Assembly: GCA_050485745.1 (NCBI GenBank)
Contig: JBJHBY010000087.1
Coordinates: 1 to 13,115, forward strand
DNA from: JBJHBY01 sp050485745
GTDB lineage: Bacteria > Pseudomonadota > Gammaproteobacteria > Pseudomonadales > CAMLJR01
DNA: 13,115 nucleotides
Direction: 5' to 3'
Within the stretch, counting starts at the first letter, position 1. Each line of letters opens with the position of its first letter. The position numbers were made by a program, and so were the translations under genes. Under the pieces are notes generated by a model. It did not search any database, was not told the origin of the DNA, and saw only the letters and a list, made by a program, of their open reading frames with translations. Positions 7,537 to 13,115 of this stretch are shown here, piece after piece.

Positions 7537-7554
7537 CGCCAAGCACCGCTATCG

Positions 7555-7580
7555 AAAAAGCGCCGCAACCCGCTGCGGCG
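7555..7580 (-). terminator. Intrinsic terminator on the minus strand with no gene in front of it
   Basis: A perfect 7-bp GC-rich stem (arms 7561-7567 and 7574-7580, CGCCGCA/TGCGGCG) with a 6-base loop is followed on the minus strand by C and five Ts (7559-7555). This is a good rho-independent terminator shape. In the plus direction there is no T-tract. Nothing annotated on the minus strand runs into it, so it either insulates the lipoprotein gene from antisense transcription of the tetR region or ends an unannotated small RNA. Confidence 0.55.
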
Positions 7581-7640
7581 GGCACGCGATCGATACCTTG
7601 CCCGGTGAACACTTCCCGCCAACCCCGCCGGCCCGCTGTG

Positions 7641-7646
7641 TATACT
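7641..7646 (+). promoter_or_regulatory. Candidate -10 box of the TetR gene
   Basis: TATACT matches the sigma70 -10 consensus at 5 of 6 positions and lies 35 bases before the TetR start codon, leaving a short leader. No convincing -35 element is found at the right distance. The box itself contains the palindrome GTATAC and could serve either strand. Confidence 0.4.
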
Positions 7647-7681
7647 CCCCCCGACCACCCAGCGGACAAGGATGCTCCACC

Positions 7682-8365
7682 ATGCCTACCAAGCCCAGCA
7701 GGCCCAGCACCCAGAACAAGCCCCGCCGACGCGGCAGGCCGCCGAAGCTGAAGGCGGCGGATATCCTGCAGCACACCATGGCACTACTGGAAACCCGCGG
7801 TGCGGACGAGATCAGCATGGCGGACGTGGCGGCGCGGCTGGAGGCGCCGGTGATGTCCCTCTACTACCACTTCCCCAATACCACGGTGTTGCTGCAGGCG
7901 GTGGCGGACCACAGCTTCGAGCAGTTCCGTGCCCCGCGGGTACGGCGCGGGCAAGCCTGGCAGTCGCAACTACTGGCCTGGCTGCGGGCGGTGGCGCAGC
8001 ATTGCGAGCGCTACCCGGTGGCGCTGAGGATCTTTTCCATCGAGGGGCAGACCTCCCCCGCCTGGCGCCGGGTGCTGCTACCGGCCCAGCGGCTGGTGCA
8101 GGGCCTGGGCATGGATGATGCCACCACCGCACTCACCCTGAGCTGGCTGACCAGCCAGATCTTCGGGCTGATCTATATCGAGGAGTTCGCCCACCCCGCC
8201 CGGCAGCTGTTTCGCGAAATGGAGGGGCTGGAGCCCCAGGACGCGGCCTGCGAGACCTTGCTGGCGGAGCAGCTGCCGAAGCTGCAGAAGCGGGAGGTGC
8301 TGGAACTGGGTTGCCAGGCCATCGTCGACGGGCTCGAGCGCCACCTGGCCCGACAGCAGCGCTGA
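7682..8365 (+). CDS. TetR/AcrR family transcriptional regulator
   Basis: This 227-residue DNA-binding regulator is probably a ligand-controlled repressor. The start at 7682 is chosen because AAGGA (7668-7672) is well spaced; an upstream TTG at 7598 would add a proline-rich, non-conserved leader. Residues 14-24 are a basic tail (PRRRGRPPKLK) resembling an AT-hook. The TetR helix-turn-helix lies at about 27-70, with the recognition part ISMADVAARLEAPVMSLYYHFPN. The rest is an all-helical ligand-binding and dimer domain (about 80-227) too divergent to predict a ligand. The large amidohydrolase gene follows on the same strand after 147 bases that contain a promoter and AT-rich inverted repeats, so this protein probably controls that gene and perhaps itself. 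Confidence 0.92.
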   Translation: MPTKPSRPSTQNKPRRRGRPPKLKAADILQHTMALLETRGADEISMADVAARLEAPVMSLYYHFPNTTVLLQAVADHSFEQFRAPRVRRGQAWQSQLLAWLRAVAQHCERYPVALRIFSIEGQTSPAWRRVLLPAQRLVQGLGMDDATTALTLSWLTSQIFGLIYIEEFAHPARQLFREMEGLEPQDAACETLLAEQLPKLQKREVLELGCQAIVDGLERHLARQQR

Positions 8366-8375
8366 GCCCTTGATC

Positions 8376-8399
8376 CAAGCCCAAGCCCAGGCCCAGGCC
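8376..8399 (+). repeat. 4x CARGCC hexamer tandem repeat
   Basis: Two copies of CAAGCC are followed by two of CAGGCC, beginning 10 bases after the TetR stop. The length (24 bp, four hexamers) and place (just after a stop, in a gap between same-strand genes) match the CACCTG array at 1098-1121, although the unit differs. It lies immediately upstream of the -35-like TTGACC at 8401, so slippage could move upstream promoter context. Confidence 0.75.
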
Positions 8400-8400
8400 C

Positions 8401-8429
8401 TTGACCCGGGCCGCGAAGTCTATTATCAA
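8401..8429 (+). promoter_or_regulatory. Candidate sigma70 promoter of the amidohydrolase gene
   Basis: TTGACC (8401-8406; 5 of 6 to consensus) and TATCAA (8424-8429; 4 of 6) are separated by 17 bases. Transcription would start near 8436, giving a leader of roughly 77 bases. The -10 lies inside a strikingly AT-rich 28-base stretch in otherwise GC-rich DNA. Confidence 0.5.
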
Positions 8430-8440
8430 TAACAATTATT
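8423..8440. promoter_or_regulatory. Overlapping AT-rich inverted repeats, candidate repressor operator
   Basis: Two overlapping inverted repeats occur here: TTAT-CA-ATAA (8423-8432) and AATAA-CAA-TTATT (8428-8440). They cover the -10 box and presumed transcription start of the amidohydrolase promoter, the normal place for a repressor site. The TetR-family gene directly upstream is the obvious candidate binder. That link is inference. Confidence 0.45.
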
Positions 8441-8512
8441 AAAAATAGGCCCTGGCCCCAATGCCGGGAACGGCCGCGCCCGACAGCGGCCCCATGCAAC
8501 AGGAGTGACCCC

Positions 8513-10240
8513 ATGACCCGGACCCTGATTCGCAACGGCAGTATCGTCGACGGCACCGGCGCCCCCGCCTATGCCGCGGACCTGCGCATTCGCGATGGCG
8601 TGATCACCGCCATCGCCCCCGACCTCGCCCCGGAAGCCGGCGAAACCGTCGTGGACGCCACGGGCTGCATCGTCGCACCCGGCTTTATCGAGACCCACAC
8701 CCACTTCGATGGCGCCATGTGGTGGGACTCACGCCTGGACCCACTGCCCGGCTTCGGCGTCACCACCCAGATCATGGGCAACTGCGGCTTTTCCATCGCG
8801 CCGGTGTCCGACGATGCCGCGGCGCGGCGCGAGGTGGTGGGCATCTTCTCCTTCTTCGAGGACATCCCCGAGGGGCCTTTCCTGTCCGAGCTGCCCTGGG
8901 ACTGGCGCAGCTGGCCGGAGTACAAGCAGTCAGTGACCCGCAACGTGCGCCTGCCGGTGAACTATGCCGCCTTCTGCGGGCATATCGCCCTGCGCCTGGC
9001 GGTGATGGGGCTGGAGGCCTGGGAGCGCGCCGCCACCGCGGAGGAGGTCGCACGCATGGCGACCCTGCTGGATGAGGCCCTGGCCGCCGGGGCCCTGGGG
9101 CTGTCTTCCAACCTGATGGATCACGACGGCGAGAACCGGCCGGTGCCCTCGCTGCAGGCCGATGACGCCGAACTGCGCGCCCTGTTCGAGGTGCTGGACC
9201 GGCACCCGGGCAGCTCCTTCCAGGTGATTGTCGACACCTTCCGCAACATGACCGCCGCGGAATCGATGCAGCGCATCGCGCGGCTCAGCGACGGGCTGAA
9301 ACTGCGGGTGCAGTGGGGCGGGCTGCCCACCCTGGTGTTCCAGCGCGACCTGATGGGCATTCAGGCGCCCCTGGCGGAGCTGCACGAGCAGTTCAAGCGC
9401 GAAGGGCGGGACTTCTGGACCGGCTTCGCGCATATCCCGGTGACCTCGACCCTGAGCGTGCAGAGTTCGCTGATCTTCGCCCAGTCCAATGATTACACCT
9501 GGCACGAGGTGGTCACCGCCGAGGGCGACGACGCCAAGGCCGCCATCCTGCGCGACCCGGCCTGGCGCGAGCGCGCCCGCGCCTCCTGGGACAACGAAAC
9601 CTTCGAGTTCTCGCCGTTCCCGCGGGGCAAGGCGGAGCAGTTGCAGTTGCTGAATTCGGACAACGGCACCGGCCCCATCGGCATCACCGTGGGGGAGTAC
9701 ATGCAACAGATTGGCGCCCCACATCCCTCGGATGCAATGGCCGAGTGGCTGCTGGCCAACGGCCTGGAGTCCACCGTGACCATGCCGCCCTTCGAGATGG
9801 ACCGGGGCATGGTGCGCAAGCTGCTGAGCGACCCCTACGCGGTGGGCAACATCAGCGATGCTGGCGCCCACGGCCAGATGCTCTGCGGCGGCGGCGAGAA
9901 CATCAAGCTGTTCACCGATTGGGTACGCAGCGGCGAGCTGAGTGTTGAAGAAGCCGTGCACGTGCAGACGGGCAAGCTGGCGCGGCACTTCGGCCTGACA
10001 GACCGCGGCGAACTGGCGGTGGGCAAGCGCGCGGACATCACCGTGTTGCACCTGGACGAGGTCCAGGACCGGCCGATGAAGCGGGTCTACGACGTGCCCG
10101 ATGGCAAGGGCGGCCACACCTGGCGCTGGACCCGGGATCCGGCGCCGGTGCGCCTGACCCTGGTCAATGGCGAGGCGACCTTCAGCGGGGGTGCGCAGAC
10201 CGAGGCGCGCCCGGGCGCAATGCTCAGCCCCGCGGCCTGA
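8513..10240 (+). CDS. N-acyl-D-amino-acid deacylase-like amidohydrolase
   Basis: This 575-residue cytoplasmic metal-dependent hydrolase belongs to the amidohydrolase superfamily and most resembles D-aminoacylases, which remove the acyl group from N-acyl-D-amino acids. It is longer than the roughly 480-500 residues of characterised enzymes. The N-terminal beta domain (RNGSIVDGTGAPAYAADLRI) leads to the metal motif HTHFD (His62, His64). GNCGFS follows (Cys91, matching the zinc cysteine of D-aminoacylases), then the family motif FCGHIALR (His157). The catalytic aspartate is probably Asp449 in ISDAGAH. The histidine pair usually found between about 200 and 270 is not evident; that region reads SSFQVIVDTF and RVQWGGLP. 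The real substrate is therefore uncertain. AGGAG (8501-8505) supports the start. It lies downstream of, and is probably controlled by, the TetR gene. Confidence 0.88.
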   Translation: MTRTLIRNGSIVDGTGAPAYAADLRIRDGVITAIAPDLAPEAGETVVDATGCIVAPGFIETHTHFDGAMWWDSRLDPLPGFGVTTQIMGNCGFSIAPVSDDAAARREVVGIFSFFEDIPEGPFLSELPWDWRSWPEYKQSVTRNVRLPVNYAAFCGHIALRLAVMGLEAWERAATAEEVARMATLLDEALAAGALGLSSNLMDHDGENRPVPSLQADDAELRALFEVLDRHPGSSFQVIVDTFRNMTAAESMQRIARLSDGLKLRVQWGGLPTLVFQRDLMGIQAPLAELHEQFKREGRDFWTGFAHIPVTSTLSVQSSLIFAQSNDYTWHEVVTAEGDDAKAAILRDPAWRERARASWDNETFEFSPFPRGKAEQLQLLNSDNGTGPIGITVGEYMQQIGAPHPSDAMAEWLLANGLESTVTMPPFEMDRGMVRKLLSDPYAVGNISDAGAHGQMLCGGGENIKLFTDWVRSGELSVEEAVHVQTGKLARHFGLTDRGELAVGKRADITVLHLDEVQDRPMKRVYDVPDGKGGHTWRWTRDPAPVRLTLVNGEATFSGGAQTEARPGAMLSPAA

Positions 10241-10274
10241 GCCGGCCTGGCCCGCACCACGGCAGGGGTCGGCG

Positions 10275-10799
10275 TCAGTCCCCGAACACCCGGTCGCGGA
10301 ACAGGGGCTGATCGTTCATGAACGGCACTCGCTCCGCGACATGACAGGCCATGCACGCGGTGCGCGCCTGGTTGAAGGCCCGGCGCGCGGCCTCGCCGTC
10401 GTCGTCCTCCAGCGCCTGCTGCAGCACCGGCCAGGCGGTGTCGAGGAACAGCTGGTCGGCATTGGGCTGGCGTGCCGGACGCTTCATGTAGCCACCGCGG
10501 ATGGCACCGCGGATCTTTTCCCAGTGATAGCGGGCGAGGTCGAGGTTGTCGGCCTCCAGCGCCTCGTGCACATGCCGGTAGCGCTCCCCCACCTCCCACA
10601 TGGCACTGGAGAAACCGCCAAGGTAGTTTTCCAGGCGCTCGAAGCGCGCCGCATCGTCGGGCACATTGCGCAGCCAGTGGTTGGGGTTCTGCGCCTCGGC
10701 CAGGGCCGCGCCCTGCAGGGTAAGCAGCAGCACGGCCACCGCGAGCCCTCCCTTCAGTTTCCCGCGCATTGATCCTGCTGTCACTGTCAGTGTCGTCAT
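10275..10799 (-). CDS. Exported c-type cytochrome with C-terminal CXXCH
   Basis: This 174-residue protein has a Sec signal (basic MRGKLK, then a hydrophobic core, then AALA before Glu35), so the mature form of about 140 residues is periplasmic. A single haem motif, CMACH, is at residues 149-153 near the C terminus. The body is predicted to be mostly helical (ENYLGGFSSAMWEVGERYRHVHEALEA, ARYHWEKIRGAIRGG). A helical bundle with its haem motif near the end recalls cytochrome c', but membership is not certain. It probably transfers electrons or senses redox or gas ligands. The start at 10799 has GGAGG 9 bases upstream; an internal Met11 has poor spacing. It is convergent with the amidohydrolase (34-base gap) and lies 142 bases downstream of the LLM oxidoreductase gene on the same strand. 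Confidence 0.85.
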   Translation of the reverse strand: MTTLTVTAGSMRGKLKGGLAVAVLLLTLQGAALAEAQNPNHWLRNVPDDAARFERLENYLGGFSSAMWEVGERYRHVHEALEADNLDLARYHWEKIRGAIRGGYMKRPARQPNADQLFLDTAWPVLQQALEDDDGEAARRAFNQARTACMACHVAERVPFMNDQPLFRDRVFGD

Positions 10800-10941
10800 G
10801 TGATGCTGCCTCCGTGTCCGACCCTGTCGATGTTCCGGGCCCCGGGGTGGATGCTACCGCAGCCGGGCATTGATGTCCGGCGGCTGGCTGACTGGAAATA
10901 GACGGAAATGGACAGGCACAGCCAGCGGAAGCCGTTCGCGA

Positions 10942-11802
10942 TCAGGCCATGTAGCGCCGGGCGAAGGCGTCCATGTCGCGCAGCTTTTCATCCAGGCTCA
11001 TGACACTGGCCATGCCATTCCCGTCGCAGAAGGCCTCGCGGTAGAGAATGGTGACACCCAGCTCCTCGCAGCGGCGCAGATTGGCCTCCGTCGGCTGGTA
11101 CAGGCCCAGGCCGATGTCGAAATCCGCCATGTCCTTGTCCAGCGCCGCGCGGCAGGCCTTGAGCCCGGCCACCAGCTGCTCGACGTCTTCCATCTCGTGC
11201 TGCGCCCCGACCCAGCCGTCGTGACGCGCGGCACGGCGCAGGGCCGGCTCGCTGTATCCGCCGATCAGGATCGGCAGTCTGTCCTTCAGGCCCGGGGACA
11301 TCTGCAGGCTGGGGAAGTCGTAGAACTCGCCGTGAAACTCCACCGGCTCGCCGGTCCAGAGCAGCTTCATCACCTCGATCATCTCGTCGGCGCGGCGGCC
11401 GCGGGTGTGAAAATCCTGGCCCACCAGCTCGAACTCCGACTTCTGCCAGCCGACACCGGCGCCCAGCAGGATGCGGCCCGGGCACAGGTTCTCGGCGGTG
11501 GAGATCAGCTTGGCCACGTTGAAGGGGTCGCGCAGCGGCAGCACGTACAGGGTGTTGAGGAACTTCAGCCGCGAGGTGCACTGGCTCAGGGCCGCGATCT
11601 GCACCCAGGGGTCCGGCCAGTGGGTGTGGGGGTACCAGCGGATCAGGCTGTTCTTGCTGTAGTCGTACTGCTCGTACTGCTGGGAAAAGGTGATCAGGTG
11701 CTCCCCCAGGGTGATGCCCTCGAAGCCCAGCTCCTCCGCATGGCGGGCCAGGCGGGGAAGCTGGTCCATATCAAGCATGGACAGGCACTGCCAGTACTTC
11801 AT
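10942..11802 (-). CDS. LLM-class flavin/F420-type oxidoreductase
   Basis: This 286-residue cytoplasmic protein has the luciferase-like monooxygenase TIM-barrel fold. The signature is PGRILLGAGVGWQKSEFELVG, with GAGVGW at 114-119, followed by RADEMIEVMKLLWTGEPV and LPILIGGYSEPALRRAA. This pattern matches the subgroup often annotated as F420-dependent, but many proteobacterial members use FMN and this organism's F420 status is unknown. The substrate is unknown. The start at 11802 has GGAGGA about 7 bases upstream, and the length is normal for the subgroup. It lies 61 bases downstream of the ctaG-like gene on the same strand, with a candidate promoter in the gap, so it may be transcribed alone or by read-through. 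Confidence 0.9.
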   Translation of the reverse strand: MKYWQCLSMLDMDQLPRLARHAEELGFEGITLGEHLITFSQQYEQYDYSKNSLIRWYPHTHWPDPWVQIAALSQCTSRLKFLNTLYVLPLRDPFNVAKLISTAENLCPGRILLGAGVGWQKSEFELVGQDFHTRGRRADEMIEVMKLLWTGEPVEFHGEFYDFPSLQMSPGLKDRLPILIGGYSEPALRRAARHDGWVGAQHEMEDVEQLVAGLKACRAALDKDMADFDIGLGLYQPTEANLRRCEELGVTILYREAFCDGNGMASVMSLDEKLRDMDAFARRYMA

Positions 11803-11832
11803 GTCGGGTTCCTCCGCGGACGATCACACCAA

Positions 11833-11860
11833 GGTATACATAAATGGCAACAAATGCCAA
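11833..11860 (-). promoter_or_regulatory. Candidate promoter with inverted repeat upstream of the LLM gene
   Basis: On the minus strand TTGGCA (11860-11855; 5 of 6 to -35) and TATACC (11838-11833; 4 of 6 to -10) are 16 bases apart. The inverted repeat TGGCA-N5-TGCCA (11845-11859) covers most of the -35 and spacer, a place where a regulator could block or aid polymerase. Read as RNA the repeat is a 5-bp hairpin followed by TTTAT, which could instead be a weak terminator for ctaG. Confidence 0.4.
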
Positions 11861-11863
11861 CCG

Positions 11864-12685
11864 CTAGCGCCAGCCCCGCTGCGTGCCCAGCCAGCGGCTG
11901 CCGATCCAGGCGGCTGCCAACAGGTAGGGAATCGCACCGGGCACCCACATGATCAGGCCCGCCAGTTGCTGGTCGGCCAGGCTGCGCGCCTCGCCGTAGA
12001 GCGGCTCCCGGGCAAAGGCCAGCACCGCACCAAGAAAGCCGGTGTGCATCAGGGTGAACAACAGGGCGAGCAAGGCCCAGGGTGCCCGGGCGTGGCCAGC
12101 GCGCAACACCGCCCACCAGAACACGCCGGCGCTGAGCAGGAAGCAGGCGTGCTCAATGGCATGCCACCACGGATCCTCCACCGCCAGCATGTAATAGCGC
12201 GGCAGATGCCAGAACCAGATCACCGCCGCGTGCACGTAGGCCGCCCATAACGGATGCCGGGCCGCCCGCAGCAGTGGCGTCCACAACCGGGCGGCGGCGT
12301 GGCCCAGGCCCGCCGCGGCGCCTGCCACCAGCTGCGGCAACGGCCGGCACAGCACCCACAGCGGCGCGATCACCACCATCAACAGCATGTGCTGGGTCAT
12401 GTGTGCGGCGGTGCTGGTTTCCGCCCAGTCATCGAGGGGGCCAAGCACGGTGATGACGCACAGCACAGCGGTGGCATGGAACAACAGGCCGCGCCAGCGC
12501 GGCGCCGGGCGGCGCCGGCTGCCCAGGGCGTAAAGCCCCCAGAACAGGGCCAGCAACAGGGCGGTCAGCAGGGCCGCCCACTGCTCCGCGCCCTGGCTGG
12601 TCAGCGGGTTGTGGGCCAGGGCGCCGGCGGGTACGGCCAGCAGCAGCGCCGGCGCAAGAGATCTGCGCCGCCGGGCCTCAGACAC
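11864..12685 (-). CDS. ctaG: CtaG-family cytochrome c oxidase assembly protein
   Basis: This 273-residue inner-membrane protein is of the Caa3-type CtaG family. Members help assemble haem-copper oxidases, probably at the copper centres; the unrelated Cox11-type CtaG is a different fold. An N-terminal hydrophobic segment ends in ALAHNP (about 10-25). About seven more membrane segments follow between residues 36 and 262. Conserved family features are HMTQHM (95-100), WFWHLP (157-162), His179 and DQQLAGLIMWVPG (238-250). Translation starts at GTG 12685 inside the end of the upstream gene (GTGTCTGA overlap) with no strong ribosome site of its own, so it is probably translationally coupled. Oxidase subunit genes may lie beyond the right edge of the window; none is visible here. 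Confidence 0.9.
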   Translation of the reverse strand: MSEARRRRSLAPALLLAVPAGALAHNPLTSQGAEQWAALLTALLLALFWGLYALGSRRRPAPRWRGLLFHATAVLCVITVLGPLDDWAETSTAAHMTQHMLLMVVIAPLWVLCRPLPQLVAGAAAGLGHAAARLWTPLLRAARHPLWAAYVHAAVIWFWHLPRYYMLAVEDPWWHAIEHACFLLSAGVFWWAVLRAGHARAPWALLALLFTLMHTGFLGAVLAFAREPLYGEARSLADQQLAGLIMWVPGAIPYLLAAAWIGSRWLGTQRGWR

Positions 12686-12968
12686 AGGGCGGCAGCATCA
12701 GCGTGGGCAGGCCAATGGCCAGCACGGAGCCGGCGGAGAGACCATAGACCGCGGCGGCGATACGCCCAAAGAAACCGGCCTGGGCATCCGCCGTCGCGCC
12801 GGCCGCGGCCCAGCAGCGCCACGCCAGGCCCAGCAGCAGCGCCACCATCAACACGGAAAGCACCAGCAACAGGCCGTTCAGCCAGGTCATCGCACCCTGC
12901 TCCGGTGCCGGTGCGGCCACGGCGCACCCCACCGAGAGGCCGCCGTACAGCAGCACGACACGCTTCAC
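12678..12968 (-). CDS. Small predicted membrane protein, 96 residues
   Basis: I do not recognise this protein. A GTG at 12968 is chosen as start because GGGAGG lies 6 bases upstream; an ATG at 13049 would add a proline/arginine-rich leader with no ribosome site. It has a signal-like N terminus (KRVVLLYGGLSVGCAVAAPA) and two membrane segments at about 29-50 and 69-92. They are joined by a short loop (RCWAAAGATADAQAG), and the protein ends in LPPCV. Its stop overlaps the start of ctaG by 8 bases, so the two are almost certainly co-translated. A role in oxidase assembly or as a minor subunit is inferred from this coupling alone. Cysteines at 15, 52 and 95 might bind metal, but there is no CxxC motif. 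Confidence 0.65.
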   Translation of the reverse strand: MKRVVLLYGGLSVGCAVAAPAPEQGAMTWLNGLLLVLSVLMVALLLGLAWRCWAAAGATADAQAGFFGRIAAAVYGLSAGSVLAIGLPTLMLPPCV

Positions 12969-13061
12969 GGCTCGCCTCCCGGGGTCGGTCGACCGTCCGC
13001 CTGCCGACGGATCGGACGCCGGCAGCCTAGCGACGGGCGGGCTCGCCACCGCGGGAGGGCA

Positions 13062-13087
13062 GCGTCCGCATCGTCCCGTCCGGACGC
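13062..13087. repeat. Inverted repeat near the window edge
   Basis: Arms GCGTCCG (13062-13068) and CGGACGC (13081-13087) are perfect and 12 bases apart. There is no T-tract on either strand. It lies upstream of the small membrane protein gene at 12678-12968 and could be an operator or a 3' hairpin of a gene outside the window. The rest of 12969-13115 shows no gene. Confidence 0.35.
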
Positions 13088-13115
13088 GGCAGCCACGAGC
13101 ACACCGGTGCCGTGT

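Noticed and set aside
8930..10117. A 395-codon minus-strand open frame inside the amidohydrolase gene
   Set aside because: No recognisable motif and His/Gln/Gly-rich composition typical of a shadow frame; the plus-strand gene is unambiguous.
10870..11952. A 360-codon plus-strand open frame across the LLM oxidoreductase gene
   Set aside because: Shadow of the minus-strand gene, which has a family signature and a good ribosome site.
1..13115. CRISPR arrays, insertion sequences, integrases, toxin-antitoxin or known defence genes
   Set aside because: No spaced direct repeats, transposase or integrase motifs, or nuclease/toxin signatures were found on either strand.

Overview
The window is GC-rich chromosomal DNA from a Gram-negative bacterium, most likely a gammaproteobacterium. 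It encodes a fatty acid cis/trans isomerase, outer-membrane-type lipoproteins, periplasmic c-type haem proteins, a pirin, a TetR/N-acyl-D-amino-acid-deacylase-type pair and a CtaG-type oxidase assembly protein. That mix suits marine or hydrocarbon/lipid-degrading Gammaproteobacteria such as Cellvibrionales or Nevskiales relatives. The lineage is inferred from gene content only; no rRNA or other taxonomic marker is present.

Layout. (1) 2-94 (+): the last 30 codons of a GGDEF protein cut by the window edge. (2) 126-2091 (+): a pirin followed by a zinc-less medium-chain dehydrogenase/quinone oxidoreductase, separated by a short gap that holds a perfect 4x hexamer repeat. (3) 2241-3088 (+): two small, translationally coupled genes of unknown function in visibly AT-richer DNA, preceded by an interrupted dyad. 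(4) 3267-6574 (-): cti (haem-containing fatty acid cis/trans isomerase, here with a lipobox) downstream of a DUF2889-like gene. (5) 6743-7432 (-): an AT-richer orphan lipoprotein gene with a GTG start. (6) 7682-10240 (+): a TetR-family regulator followed by a large D-aminoacylase-like amidohydrolase. The gap between them holds a second hexamer repeat, a sigma70-like promoter and AT-rich inverted repeats that are good operator candidates. (7) 10275-12968 (-): a small multi-membrane protein overlapping a CtaG-family cytochrome oxidase assembly protein, then an LLM-class flavin/F420-type oxidoreductase, then an exported c-type cytochrome with its haem motif near the C terminus.

How the genes may work together. 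Cti adjusts membrane lipid geometry under solvent or heat stress and needs a c-type haem. The exported cytochrome and CtaG also belong to periplasmic and respiratory haem/copper biology, but nothing shows that the three form one pathway. The TetR gene and deacylase look like a regulator/target pair. The pirin and oxidoreductase are probably co-transcribed. Most of the window is ordinary accessory metabolism. The least explained parts are the two AT-richer islands (about 2100-3088 and 6743-7560) and the intergenic signals. No convincing new multi-gene system is visible.
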